From Cloacibacterium caeni (GTDB lineage Bacteria; Bacteroidota; Bacteroidia; Flavobacteriales; Weeksellaceae): a stretch of 64,000 bases of DNA. Made by a program: the position numbers and the translations under genes. Where the stretch lies: positions 1,736,001-1,800,000 of the forward strand of contig NZ_OU015321.1 of NCBI RefSeq assembly GCF_907163105.1, given 5' to 3'. Below are positions 17,096 through 25,160 of this stretch, in pieces. The first letter of the stretch is position 1; every line of letters starts with the position of its first letter. A model generated the notes under the pieces. That model did not search any database, had not been told where the DNA came from, and worked only from the letters and a program-made list of their open reading frames with translations.

Positions 17096-18139
17096 TTGAA
17101 TACCAACAACCAACAACCAACAACCAACAACATAAAAAAAGGAATACTACTCGTAAATCTTGGTTCGCCGAAATCTACAAAAGTAGAAGACGTAAAAGAA
17201 TATCTAGATGAATTCTTGATGGACGAACGCGTGATAGACTATCCATGGTTCTTTAGAGCGCTTTTAGTAAAAGGAATTATCCTCAATACTCGTCCTAAAA
17301 AGTCTGCAGCGGCTTACAAAACCGTTTGGACTGATGAAGGTTCGCCATTGATTGTCATCACGAAACAGATTCAACAAAAATTGCAGAAATTAGTGGATAT
17401 TCCTGTAGAAATCGGGATGAGATACGCTGAACCAAGCATAGAAACCGGAATTAGAAACTTGGTAGAAAAAGGCGTAGAAGAAATTGTACTTTTCCCACTT
17501 TATCCGCAATATGCGATGAGTACTACAGAAACTGTAGTTGAAAAAGCGAAAGAAGTTCAAGCGAAATTTTTCCCAAATATCAAAATCAATTATGTAAAAC
17601 CTTTCTACAATAGAGACCTTTACATCAATTGTTTGGCTGAAAGCATTAAAGAAAAATTGCCAGAAAATTTTGATTTGCTTCAGTTTTCGTATCATGGAGT
17701 TCCAGAAAGACATATTTACAAAACAGACCCTACCAAAACTTGCAAAATAGGCGATTGTTGTTTCAAAGAAGATCATCCATCACATCAATATTGTTATAGA
17801 CACCAATGTCTGAAAACTACCGAATTGGTAAGACAAAAATTAGGTTTAGAAGACAGTCAAGTGAAATCTACTTTCCAGTCTAGATTAGGAAAAGACAAAT
17901 GGATAGAGCCTTACACAGATGAAACTTTAGAAAATCTACCTAAAAATGGCGTAAAAAATCTAGCAATTGTTTGCCCAGCTTTTGTAAGTGATTGCTTAGA
18001 AACACTAGAAGAGATTTCTGTAGAAGGAAAAGAAGAGTTTTTACATGCAGGTGGAGAAAACTTCCACTACGTTCCTTGCCTTAACGACGAAGACAGATGG
18101 ATAGAAGTTGTAAAACAACTTTACGAAGAAGAATTATAA
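17096..18139 (+). CDS. hemH: Ferrochelatase with a non-ATG, repeat-encoded start
   Basis: A 347-residue enzyme that inserts Fe2+ into protoporphyrin (or coproporphyrin). Motifs: GILLVNLGSP near the start, FSYHGVPERH with the catalytic His, and CPAFVSDCLETLEEI with the conserved Glu. No ATG precedes the conserved region. The only usual start codon is TTG 17096, and residues 2-12 (NTNNQQPTTNN) are encoded by an AACCAAC array. Where the family normally starts with M-K-K-G, the DNA has ATA-AAA-AAA-GGA (ATA at 17132). The true start is therefore uncertain. A terminator follows at 18161. Confidence 0.9.
   Translation: MNTNNQQPTTNNIKKGILLVNLGSPKSTKVEDVKEYLDEFLMDERVIDYPWFFRALLVKGIILNTRPKKSAAAYKTVWTDEGSPLIVITKQIQQKLQKLVDIPVEIGMRYAEPSIETGIRNLVEKGVEEIVLFPLYPQYAMSTTETVVEKAKEVQAKFFPNIKINYVKPFYNRDLYINCLAESIKEKLPENFDLLQFSYHGVPERHIYKTDPTKTCKIGDCCFKEDHPSHQYCYRHQCLKTTELVRQKLGLEDSQVKSTFQSRLGKDKWIEPYTDETLENLPKNGVKNLAIVCPAFVSDCLETLEEISVEGKEEFLHAGGENFHYVPCLNDEDRWIEVVKQLYEEEL
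17101..17131. repeat. 7-bp-period AACCAAC array at the hemH start
   Basis: TACCAAC is followed by three AACCAAC units and a partial AAC. The array is read as the first residues of HemH. It is the same unit as the array in the ABC-F gene at 10418. Confidence 0.85.
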
Positions 18140-18160
18140 AAATAAATACATTTTTAAGCA

Positions 18161-18188
18161 AATACCCCTAAAAAAAAATAGGGGTATT
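18161..18188 (+). terminator. Terminator of hemH
   Basis: AATACCCCTA (18161-18170) pairs with TAGGGGTATT (18179-18188) around an A8 loop, followed by a T-rich stretch. Confidence 0.85.
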
Positions 18189-18258
18189 TTTATTTTATTA
18201 CATTTTTTATTCCTAATTTTGACTAAAAATAAGGGGTAATAAATAAAAATAAATAAAA

Positions 18259-18495
18259 TTGGAAAATAATTTAGATTCTTTAAAAAGCAAAATAAACTCA
18301 CTTCCTGCTGAGTTTTTAGAAATCATTTCAAAATATTTTGAAAACCTAGAACCCAAAAAAAACACAGGAATTTGCACTTACCAAATAGACGAAGTAAAAG
18401 AAAGGTTAGAATTTCATAGAGAAAACCCTAAAAGCAGACTAGATTTTTTTGAAAACATAAAAGAACTAGAACATTCTCTTTACACATCATTATGA
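18259..18495 (+). CDS. Putative antitoxin of a ParE-type toxin-antitoxin pair
   Basis: A 78-residue acidic, helical protein starting at TTG 18259; no ATG exists in the frame. The N-terminal half (LKSKINSLPAEFLEIISKYF) and the C-terminal EVKERLEFHRENPKSRLDFF resemble small antitoxins of the addiction-module type, in which a C-terminal tail wraps the toxin. Its stop overlaps the toxin ATG by 4 bases (ATGA), giving translational coupling with antitoxin first. I see no clear DNA-binding motif. Confidence 0.7.
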   Translation: MENNLDSLKSKINSLPAEFLEIISKYFENLEPKKNTGICTYQIDEVKERLEFHRENPKSRLDFFENIKELEHSLYTSL

Positions 18496-18770
18496 AAATA
18501 CAACTTTCATCTATCGCCAAAAACGACATTTTACTTTACGCCAGAAAATATAAATCTGATGACACTTCATTAGGTCAAAAATTCTTGGAAGAAATACAAC
18601 TAAAAGCCATCCAAATTTCTGAAAATCCAGAACAATCTGAAATTATCTACGAAAACATTAGAATTATAGCACTCGACAGCTTCCCAATCAATTTACATTA
18701 CACTTTCGAAAAAGAAACAGATACCGTTTTCATCACCGCTGTTTTCGTCAAGAAAAATATAGAAATTTAA
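18492..18770 (+). CDS. RelE/ParE family toxin
   Basis: A 92-residue protein with the RelE/ParE fold pattern: strand MKIQLSSIAKNDI, helices KFLEEIQLKAIQISENPEQS, then IRIIALDSFPINLHYTFEKE and the last strand VFITAVFVKKN. The SFPINLHY segment corresponds to the R-x-F-P-y-x-i-y-Y core strand, but without the usual Arg. ParE-type members poison gyrase and RelE-type members cut mRNA; the sequence alone does not decide. It partners the upstream antitoxin. Confidence 0.82.
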   Translation: MKIQLSSIAKNDILLYARKYKSDDTSLGQKFLEEIQLKAIQISENPEQSEIIYENIRIIALDSFPINLHYTFEKETDTVFITAVFVKKNIEI

Positions 18771-18776
18771 ACAAAT

Positions 18777-19982
18777 TTATCTTTTTCTGGTTTCGCCGTA
18801 ACCAATTAAACCGTCATAATTTCTATCAAATGGAGCGTAATATAAAAATGCCTGATATAAATTTTCGGTTTGCCAAAAATTACCATTAATTTCACCTAAA
18901 TCAATGAAACCTGTCGCATCTTTGGTAGCCAAAATATAATTATAAAAACCTTGTTTCAAATAAATTTTAGCAATGTATTTTTTGGCATTTTCATCATAAG
19001 ACATTTTATTTTCTACTGAAGGAGTAAAATCATTAAAAGCTCCTAAAACATAAATTTCTTTTTCTGTTTTCTCGGAATCCAGAGAAAAATACACCCAAGA
19101 ATAATCTGCTTCTGTATCTGCATTTCTTTCAATTCCTAAATCATTTCTTCTGAAATAAAAAGCTCCGTTTACATCTGGCTGATATTGATAATTAAGCGGA
19201 AAAGCCCAAACCGAATGCAAATAGGTATGATTTCCTTCGTCATTATTATTCGTTGCAGCTACCATATCAAAAGGTTGATTCATGTTTTTATTATCAAAGT
19301 AATAAAACTCATTATTTCCCGGGAAAACCAAATTCATCTGTTGAAAAAGCAATTTATTTCCCATCGCAGCATTAGGTTTCTGATTATAAATCCCCAATCC
19401 AAAATTATTATTTTGAATCACATTCAGACTAATGGAATTGAGGTTAGAAAACAAACTTGCTTGATTAGAAATCGCAGAAACTTCTATTCTTTGATTAAGA
19501 TTTGACGCCTTACTATCTGCAAATCTGGTGACATTAATTCCTAAATTCGCACCATTTTCTACTACACAAAACCTTTTCTTAAAAAGCGGTTTATTCACCG
19601 ATTCATCAAAAACGATGATTTCATAATTTCCAGAAATTTTCAGTTGCGACTTCTCATTCGGGAATTTTAAAGTGTAATGCGTATACTTTTGAACCGTATT
19701 AAAAGAGTATCTAAAATCTTGAATATAAGAATTCACAGGACCTTTAGCATATTCTGTGAAAAACAAACCATCATCTTTCCAATTCCTATCAAAATGTTTA
19801 AATGTATATCGATAAACGGTAGATTTATTTTCTAAATCATCAAAATTCAAAACCAATTGTTCCCCAAATTTAATGACAGGTGTTTCATCATTGGTTTGAG
19901 GATTAAAAAGCTGAACACTTTTAATTTTTTGACCAAAAACCAAAACAGAAAGCAATAAAAAAGTAAATTTTAGAAATTTCAT
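18777..19982 (-). CDS. Type IX secretion system plug protein (DUF5103)
   Basis: A 401-residue secreted protein with a signal peptide (1-17, ending VFGQ). It matches the T9SS plug family: SVQLFNPQTNDETPVIKFG, TYRYTFKHFDRNWK-like sequence, QYTHYTLKFPN and the C-terminal SWVYFSLDSEKTEKEIYVLG and RNYDGLIGYGETRKR. In Flavobacterium the plug closes the SprA translocon from the periplasm when no cargo is passing. This places T9SS function in the organism and fits the two T9SS-tailed proteins at 2.8 and 42 kb. It converges on the toxin gene with 6 bp between. Confidence 0.88.
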   Translation of the reverse strand: MKFLKFTFLLLSVLVFGQKIKSVQLFNPQTNDETPVIKFGEQLVLNFDDLENKSTVYRYTFKHFDRNWKDDGLFFTEYAKGPVNSYIQDFRYSFNTVQKYTHYTLKFPNEKSQLKISGNYEIIVFDESVNKPLFKKRFCVVENGANLGINVTRFADSKASNLNQRIEVSAISNQASLFSNLNSISLNVIQNNNFGLGIYNQKPNAAMGNKLLFQQMNLVFPGNNEFYYFDNKNMNQPFDMVAATNNNDEGNHTYLHSVWAFPLNYQYQPDVNGAFYFRRNDLGIERNADTEADYSWVYFSLDSEKTEKEIYVLGAFNDFTPSVENKMSYDENAKKYIAKIYLKQGFYNYILATKDATGFIDLGEINGNFWQTENLYQAFLYYAPFDRNYDGLIGYGETRKR

Positions 19983-20040
19983 ATCACGAAGATAACGAAA
20001 ATCGAGCCAAAATATTGAAATTTAAAACGCTGAAAATGAT

Positions 20041-20048
20041 TAAATTTG
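20041..20048 (+). promoter_or_regulatory. -7 box deciding the MBL hydrolase start
   Basis: TAAATTTG (20041-20048) lies 26 bases upstream of ATG 20075 and downstream of the alternative starts at 20015 (TTG) and 20036 (ATG). It therefore supports 20075. Confidence 0.5.
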
Positions 20049-20074
20049 AAAACTTAAAATCTAAACTTCAAAAC

Positions 20075-20710
20075 ATGCTCCATATTCATATTTTTCGATT
20101 CAATCCTTTTTCAGAAAACACTTATGTTTTGTTTAATGACAAAAAAAACGGTGTCATTGTAGACCCGGGAAACTGGAACGAAAAAGAAAATGAAATTCTA
20201 GAAAATTTCATCGAAGAAAAAGAGATTTCTATCAAAAATATTTTACTGACTCATGCTCACATAGACCATGTTTTAGGCTTACAATGGGCTTTTGACACGT
20301 ATAAAGTTGCCATAAAAATGCACGAAGAAGAAAAAGATGTACTCGACAGAAATCCGATGTCTGCCAGAAATTACGGCTTTGACTTCAAACCTTTTGTTGG
20401 CGACATCGAACTTTTAAAAGAAGGCGAAAAATATTTTATAGACGAAGATTCTTTTGAAATTTTCCATGTTCCTGGACATTCACCGGGAAGCATAGCCTTC
20501 TATAATGAAGCGCAGAAATTTATTATTTCAGGTGATGCACTTTTCCAAGGAAGCATTGGCAGAACAGATTTATACAGAGGAAATCATGAACAATTGCTAG
20601 AAAGCATTCGCACGAAACTTTTTACTTTACCCGAAGAAACAGAAGTTTTCAGCGGTCACGGAAACGCAACACAAATCGGCTTTGAGAAAAATCACAATCC
20701 GTTTTTCTAA
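20075..20710 (+). CDS. MBL-fold metallo-hydrolase (glyoxalase II-like)
   Basis: 211 residues from ATG 20075 (MLHIHIFRFNPFSENTYVL), the usual family start. The metal site THAHIDH is clear, followed by HVPGHSPGS, ISGDALFQGSIGRTD and the last ligand FSGHGNAT. The pattern is that of hydroxyacylglutathione hydrolase-like thioesterases, though no glutathione genes are visible and the substrate is unknown. It converges on the redoxin gene over a terminator. Confidence 0.9.
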   Translation: MLHIHIFRFNPFSENTYVLFNDKKNGVIVDPGNWNEKENEILENFIEEKEISIKNILLTHAHIDHVLGLQWAFDTYKVAIKMHEEEKDVLDRNPMSARNYGFDFKPFVGDIELLKEGEKYFIDEDSFEIFHVPGHSPGSIAFYNEAQKFIISGDALFQGSIGRTDLYRGNHEQLLESIRTKLFTLPEETEVFSGHGNATQIGFEKNHNPFF

Positions 20711-20717
20711 AAAATAA

Positions 20718-20748
20718 AAAAGAGTCAAGTTTAATGCTTGACTCTTTT
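20718..20748. terminator. Bidirectional terminator between the MBL hydrolase and redoxin genes
   Basis: AAAAGAGTCAAG (20718-20729) pairs perfectly with CTTGACTCTTTT (20737-20748). Confidence 0.85.
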
Positions 20749-20770
20749 GCTTTTTATGAGGTAATTTTAA

Positions 20771-21328
20771 TTATTTCCATTTGATATTACAACCCATGCT
20801 TGGTTTTTGTAATTCTTCCTGTGGATTTCCTGACAATAGATTTTCGAAAGCAATAATTAAGTCTTCACCTGTGATTTCTTTTTGATTTCCTGGTCTAGAA
20901 TCATCCATTTGACCACGGTAAATCAAGTCTAATTTTTCATCAAAGAAATAAAAATCTGGTGTACAAGCTGCGTCATAAGCTTTTGCTACAGCTTGACTTT
21001 CGTCAAATAAATAAGGGAATTCAAATTTTCTTTCGATTTGAAATTCTATCATTTTTTCTGGAGAATCTGCTGGATATTTTTCTACATCATTCGCATTAAT
21101 TGCGATAAATTCTATCCCTTGCGTATGATAATCTTCGTATAATTCCGTCAATTTATCGATAACGTGTAACACAAACGGACAGTGATTGCACATGAAAATC
21201 ACCAATGTTCCTTTTTCTCCTTTTAAATCTTCTAAAGATTGAATTTCGTTGCTGTGAGAAGGATTTGGGAGTTCAAAAAAAGGAGCTCTAGTTCCTAAAG
21301 CGAGCATATTGGAAGGTGTATTTGCCAT
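20771..21328 (-). CDS. Thioredoxin-family protein, AhpC/TSA type (redoxin)
   Basis: A 185-residue cytoplasmic thioredoxin fold protein with active site C47-NH-C50 (MCNHCPF) and the peroxiredoxin-like lead PFFELPNPSH. cis-Pro is in CTPDFYFF. The family is widespread, is annotated as thioredoxin family or redoxin, and reduces disulfides or peroxides. A TAATTTTG box lies about 30 bases upstream of the ATG. It stands directly downstream of miaA on the same strand. Confidence 0.87.
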   Translation of the reverse strand: MANTPSNMLALGTRAPFFELPNPSHSNEIQSLEDLKGEKGTLVIFMCNHCPFVLHVIDKLTELYEDYHTQGIEFIAINANDVEKYPADSPEKMIEFQIERKFEFPYLFDESQAVAKAYDAACTPDFYFFDEKLDLIYRGQMDDSRPGNQKEITGEDLIIAFENLLSGNPQEELQKPSMGCNIKWK

Positions 21329-21373
21329 AACTATTGATTTATCATTAATTTATTGACTGCAAAATTACGGAAT

Positions 21374-22279
21374 TTATTTTTCTATCTTCGATAAAATCTC
21401 ATGAAGCTGCTCTTCTGAATAATCATACGGAAGCCAAGTCACATTTTCTACTTTTCTATTCCAAGTTTCCTGTCGTTTTGCATATCTGCGAGAGTTTTTC
21501 TTGATTTCTTCTACAGCAAAATCTAAATCCCAAGTTCCTTCTAAATATTTAAAAATTTCGGTGTAACCTACGGTTTGTAACGGAACAAAATTTTGATATT
21601 TCGTCAAAGATTTAACCTCATCTATCAACCCTTTTTCCAACATTTTATCTACTCGAAGATTAATTCTTTCGTACATGATTTCTCTGGGTGCGGTAATTCC
21701 TATTCGTATTACTTTAAAATCTCTTTTATGCTTAGGTTCTGCAATAATTTCAGAATATTTTCTGCCTGTTTGCCAAATCACATCTATGGCTCGTAATAAT
21801 CTTCTGGGATTTTCTTTGTGAACTACATTATAATATTCTTCGTCTAGATTTTTGAGAATTTCTTGGAGTTTTTCCAGACCTTCTTCGTCCAAAATTTTCT
21901 GTAACTTTTCTTGATTTTCCGCATTAGCTTCTGGCAAATCATTCAGTCCTTCTACAACTGCTTTTTCATACATCATACTTCCCCCAACTAAAACTGCAAA
22001 ATCATTTTTCTCAAAAATTTCTTCAATCTTTTCCAAAGCATCTTCTTCATATTGACCTATGGAATAGTAATCTTGAACCGAAAGATGACCAATAAAATGA
22101 TGTTTAGCTTGTGCTAATTCTTCATCTGTAGGAGTAGCAGTTCCTATTTTCATTTCTTTGAAAAACTGTCTAGAATCACAAGAAATAATCTCTGTACCAA
22201 TATGTTTTGCCATTTCTATGGCCAGTTTTGTCTTGCCAATTCCTGTAGAACCAATAATAGAAATGAGTGTTTTCTGCAT
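21374..22279 (-). CDS. miaA: tRNA dimethylallyltransferase
   Basis: A 301-residue enzyme that adds a dimethylallyl group to A37 of tRNAs reading UNN codons. P-loop GSTGIGKTKLA (10-20), SCDSRQFFKEM, the ARRLLRAIDV-like NPRRLLRAIDVIWQTG and the C-terminal SRRYAKRQETWNR are all diagnostic. The start ATG lies 4 bases after a TAAATTTG box, so the message may be leaderless. With trmD in the same window, two A/G37 modifiers are represented. Confidence 0.96.
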   Translation of the reverse strand: MQKTLISIIGSTGIGKTKLAIEMAKHIGTEIISCDSRQFFKEMKIGTATPTDEELAQAKHHFIGHLSVQDYYSIGQYEEDALEKIEEIFEKNDFAVLVGGSMMYEKAVVEGLNDLPEANAENQEKLQKILDEEGLEKLQEILKNLDEEYYNVVHKENPRRLLRAIDVIWQTGRKYSEIIAEPKHKRDFKVIRIGITAPREIMYERINLRVDKMLEKGLIDEVKSLTKYQNFVPLQTVGYTEIFKYLEGTWDLDFAVEEIKKNSRRYAKRQETWNRKVENVTWLPYDYSEEQLHEILSKIEK

Positions 22280-22283
22280 ACTG

Positions 22284-22291
22284 CAAATTTA
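22284..22291 (-). promoter_or_regulatory. -7 box of miaA, 4 bases from the ATG
   Basis: The minus strand reads TAAATTTG, separated from the miaA start codon by 4 bases. This implies a leaderless or nearly leaderless transcript. Confidence 0.55.
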
Positions 22292-22299
22292 TTCAAAAA

Positions 22300-22330
22300 A
22301 AATCGTCCCAAGAAAATCTCGGAACGATTT
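22300..22330 (-). terminator. Terminator of the YkvA-like gene
   Basis: AAATCGTCCC (22300-22309) pairs with GGAACGATTT (22321-22330) with one mismatch. In the minus direction a T-run follows. Confidence 0.75.
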
Positions 22331-22358
22331 AAAAAAAACACAAATGAAATTATTTTAT

Positions 22359-22682
22359 TTACTCTATTATTTCTGCATCGATAACTTTATTATCTTTCTT
22401 TACCGCATTTTTTTCGTTTTCCCAAATGATAAATCGGTCTACTTCTTTTAAAACCATTGGTAAAACCAATGCTAGAATTCCTAAATCATCTAAGAAAATC
22501 CCCGGCAAAAAATCTAATGGCGAAATGATATATACAAATGCTGCCAGTGGAATGATTACATTCTTAAGATCCATTTGAAATTCGCCTTTTTTGTACGCTT
22601 TAAACATTTTTAAAATTTTAGGAAACTTCGAAATTAATCCGTCTTTTTTAAATGCTTGAAACAACAATGCTATTTTTTTCAT
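22359..22682 (-). CDS. YkvA/DUF1232 family membrane protein
   Basis: A 107-residue protein with a basic N-terminal half (FKKDGLISKFPKILKMFKAY). The DUF1232 core follows, LAAFVYIISPLDFLPGIFLD then DLGILALVLPMVLKEV, with two short membrane-associated helices around the SPLDFLPG signature. Function unknown in the family. It is a single gene with its own terminator, opposite in order to miaA. Confidence 0.88.
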   Translation of the reverse strand: MKKIALLFQAFKKDGLISKFPKILKMFKAYKKGEFQMDLKNVIIPLAAFVYIISPLDFLPGIFLDDLGILALVLPMVLKEVDRFIIWENEKNAVKKDNKVIDAEIIE

Positions 22683-22798
22683 TTTAATATTTTGAGTTTT
22701 TGGTTTGTTATGATTTAGATTTCAAAATCTTTGCCAATTTAAATTAAAAACGCTCACAATATTTTATTTTAATAGATTTTAACTTTATTTAATAATTC

Positions 22799-23356
22799 TT
22801 AAGGATTTACAGAATCCAAAAACTGATGCACAGATTCTGAATTCCAATCTTTTGCCGCGTCTTCTTTCATCAAAATTCTACCATTTTGGCCCAAAATAAA
22901 GGTCGTAGGAAATACTTTTGGCAGCATTTTTTCAGAAAGTGGCGATGTCGCAAAATAAACCGGCGTAGTATAATTGTTATCTGCTAAGAATTTTTTCACT
23001 TTTTCTTCTTCATCTTGCATAGCAATCAGTACGAAAGCTACTTTGTCTTTTTTGGCGTCGTACAATTTTTGAATACTCGGATATTCTGCTCTACAAGGTG
23101 GACACCAACTTCCCCAAAAATTTAAGAAAACGACTTTGTCCTTAAAATCTGCCAAATTCGCATCTGGAACATTCACTCCTTTCAGTTGAATATTCATTTC
23201 CTCAGCCGTAAAAGTGACGTCTTTTTCTACTTTTTCTAAAGAAGGTTTCATCAAAATTTGTCGCTGAACAAACGCTCTAAAATCTGGAAACAGAAACATA
23301 GAAACTAGAAACACCGAAAGCAATAATGTGAGCCAATTTTTTCTTAAAAAGTTCAT
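22799..23356 (-). CDS. TlpA-family thiol-disulfide oxidoreductase
   Basis: 185 residues from ATG 23356; two further codons upstream would need a TTG start. It has an N-terminal membrane anchor (about 8-26) and a periplasmic thioredoxin domain with W-C85-PP-C88. cis-Pro lies in VFPTTFIL. Such proteins reduce periplasmic disulfides, for instance for cytochrome c maturation. A 9-bp-period inverted repeat fills the gap to the next gene upstream. Confidence 0.9.
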   Translation of the reverse strand: MNFLRKNWLTLLLSVFLVSMFLFPDFRAFVQRQILMKPSLEKVEKDVTFTAEEMNIQLKGVNVPDANLADFKDKVVFLNFWGSWCPPCRAEYPSIQKLYDAKKDKVAFVLIAMQDEEEKVKKFLADNNYTTPVYFATSPLSEKMLPKVFPTTFILGQNGRILMKEDAAKDWNSESVHQFLDSVNP

Positions 23357-23379
23357 AATCAATTGTATATTTTTTCTCT

Positions 23380-23436
23380 CGCTGATTTAGCTAATTTGGC
23401 TAATTTTTCATCAGCTTGATCAGCAAAATCTGCGAG
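23380..23436. repeat. 9-bp-period inverted array
   Basis: Six 9-mers in a row: CGCTGATTT, AGCTAATTT and GGCTAATTT, then TTCATCAGC, TTGATCAGC and AAAATCTGC. The last three are approximate reverse complements of the first three, so the block can fold on itself (outer CTCGC with GCGAG). It nearly fills the 79-bp gap between two thioredoxin-fold genes. Confidence 0.75.
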
Positions 23437-23441
23437 AATAA

Positions 23442-23999
23442 CTATAATAGTTCTAAAATTTCTTGAATCGCGTCTTTACCTTTATTTTTAGCGTAATACA
23501 CTTGTAAATCGTTATAAAACTCTTCACGAGGGTACGTTTCTGGATTCTCTTTGAATTTTTTCAACAATTCTGTTCCATATTGCGGTCTTGGTCCCCAAAC
23601 ATTTTTCACTTCAAAATTTTCATCTAAAATTAAAATTTTAGGAATAGATTGCGTTCCGTTCGTTAGGAATTGGTCAATTAAAGAAGTATCAGAATCACGG
23701 TAGAAAATTCTCACATCATTATGCCCTTCAAAAAATTTAGAAACTGCAGGAACGGTTGCGCTTGCATCTCCGCACCAAGGTTCTGAAATGATGAGAATTT
23801 TTCCTTTGAAATTTTTAGATTTTAAAACATTGAGTTGTTCTTCATCTATTTTGAAAGTTTTCAAAGTTCGGTTCATGCGTTGCAATCCTAGTTCATAATA
23901 TTCATTATGTTCGTCTTCAGGATTTTGAACTTCAATTCTGCGTTCCGTTTCTTTAATATATTCGTCAAAAGTGACTGCGTTTTGCCAGTAATTTTTCAT
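23442..23999 (-). CDS. Thioredoxin-like protein with a single active-site cysteine (WCGD)
   Basis: A 185-residue cytoplasmic protein of the Thioredoxin_9 type. The active-site loop is SEPWCGDASAT with C76 only; the second Cys of a classical CxxC is replaced. cis-Pro is in TQSIPKIL. Monothiol chemistry or a bacillithiol/CoA-linked role is possible, but no function is established. It precedes chorismate synthase by 9 bp downstream in the same direction, so aroC, this gene and the TlpA gene may form one unit. Confidence 0.85.
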   Translation of the reverse strand: MKNYWQNAVTFDEYIKETERRIEVQNPEDEHNEYYELGLQRMNRTLKTFKIDEEQLNVLKSKNFKGKILIISEPWCGDASATVPAVSKFFEGHNDVRIFYRDSDTSLIDQFLTNGTQSIPKILILDENFEVKNVWGPRPQYGTELLKKFKENPETYPREEFYNDLQVYYAKNKGKDAIQEILELL

Positions 24000-24008
24000 T
24001 TTTAAGTT

Positions 24009-25070
24009 TTAAATTTTTCTAATCTGATTCATCAAAAATAAGTCCGCAAGAACAAATGCTGCCAAATTTTCCACTACGGGAACTGCTCTTGGCAAAACAC
24101 AAGGATCATGTCTTCCTTTTCCTTCTACAATCACTAAATTTCCGTCTTTATCTACACTTTCTTGAGGTCTAAGAATCGTAGCAATCGGTTTAAAGGCTAC
24201 ACGGAAATAAATATCCATTCCGTTTGAAATTCCACCTTGAATTCCGCCAGAAAGATTGGTTTTCGTAGTAAAATCTTCATTGAACAAATCATTATGCTCT
24301 TTTCCGGTCATCGTTGCTCCACAAAAACCGCTTCCGTACTCAAAACCTTTTGCAGCATTGATATTCATCATCGCTTTTGCCAATTCTGCCTGTAATTTTA
24401 GGAAAACGGGTTCACCAATTCCTACAGGAAGATTTTTGATAACACAAGTAATGGTTCCACCGATGGTATTTCCTTCTTTTTTGATTTCCTTGATTTTAGA
24501 AATCATCTTTTCGGCGGTTTCTTCATCTGGACAACGAACGTCATTGCTTTCGATTTTAGAAAAATCTAAATCCTGATAAGGTTTCATGCAAAAAATATCT
24601 CCCACCGAAGAAACATAAGCGTGAATTTCTACATTTTCGGGTAAAATATGTTTCGCCAAAGCTCCCGCTGCAACCCAATTGATAGTTTCTCGCGCAGAAG
24701 ATTTTCCGCCACCTCTGTAATCACGAATTCCAAATTTTTGGTCATACGTAAAATCTGCATGAGAAGGTCTGTAGGCAGCGGCAATATGTTCGTAATCTTT
24801 CGATTTTTGATTTTCATTATAAATCACAAATCCAATCGGAGTTCCTGTAGATTTCCCCTCAAAAGTTCCTGAAAGAAATTGTACGGTATCACTTTCTTTT
24901 CTTTGGGTAACGATGGAACTTTGACCAGGTTTTCTGCGGTCAAGTTGATGCTGAATTTCTTCAAAATTAATTTCAATTCCTGCTGGAAAATTGGTGATAA
25001 TTCCACCATAAGCTATTCCGTGACTTTCGCCAAAGGTAGAAAGCGTGAGAAAATTTCCTAAATTGTTCAT
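24009..25070 (-). CDS. aroC: Chorismate synthase
   Basis: A 353-residue FMN-dependent enzyme that converts EPSP to chorismate, the last shikimate step. Diagnostic segments: TFGESHG (12-18), [15 protein letters not shown] (45-59), [12 protein letters not shown] and FRGGGRSSARET-like [23 protein letters not shown] and the C-terminal [15 protein letters not shown]. Length is normal. A TAACTTTG box ends 5 bases before the ATG. Confidence 0.96.
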   Translation of the reverse strand: MNNLGNFLTLSTFGESHGIAYGGIITNFPAGIEINFEEIQHQLDRRKPGQSSIVTQRKESDTVQFLSGTFEGKSTGTPIGFVIYNENQKSKDYEHIAAAYRPSHADFTYDQKFGIRDYRGGGKSSARETINWVAAGALAKHILPENVEIHAYVSSVGDIFCMKPYQDLDFSKIESNDVRCPDEETAEKMISKIKEIKKEGNTIGGTITCVIKNLPVGIGEPVFLKLQAELAKAMMNINAAKGFEYGSGFCGATMTGKEHNDLFNEDFTTKTNLSGGIQGGISNGMDIYFRVAFKPIATILRPQESVDKDGNLVIVEGKGRHDPCVLPRAVPVVENLAAFVLADLFLMNQIRKI

Positions 25071-25075
25071 AAAAG

Positions 25076-25083
25076 CAAAGTTA
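25076..25083 (-). promoter_or_regulatory. -7 box of aroC, 5 bases from the ATG
   Basis: The minus strand reads TAACTTTG, ending 5 bases before the aroC start codon. Confidence 0.55.
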
Positions 25084-25094
25084 GTGAAAAGGTT

Positions 25095-25160
25095 CGAGTT
25101 GCGAGTTGCGAGTTGCGAGATTTTTGCAACGTAAGAACTCGTATCACGTAACTCGTATCA
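25095..25160. repeat. Two facing 7-bp-period arrays between the membrane protein gene and aroC
   Basis: CGAGTTG repeats three times with a fourth variant (25095-25122). Then ACTCGTA, TCACGTA, ACTCGTA and TCA follow (25137-25160). The second set contains AACTCG, the complement of CGAGTT, so the two arrays can pair as a stem. The last TCA is the complement of the membrane protein's stop codon, so the array reaches into the gene end. Confidence 0.85.
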
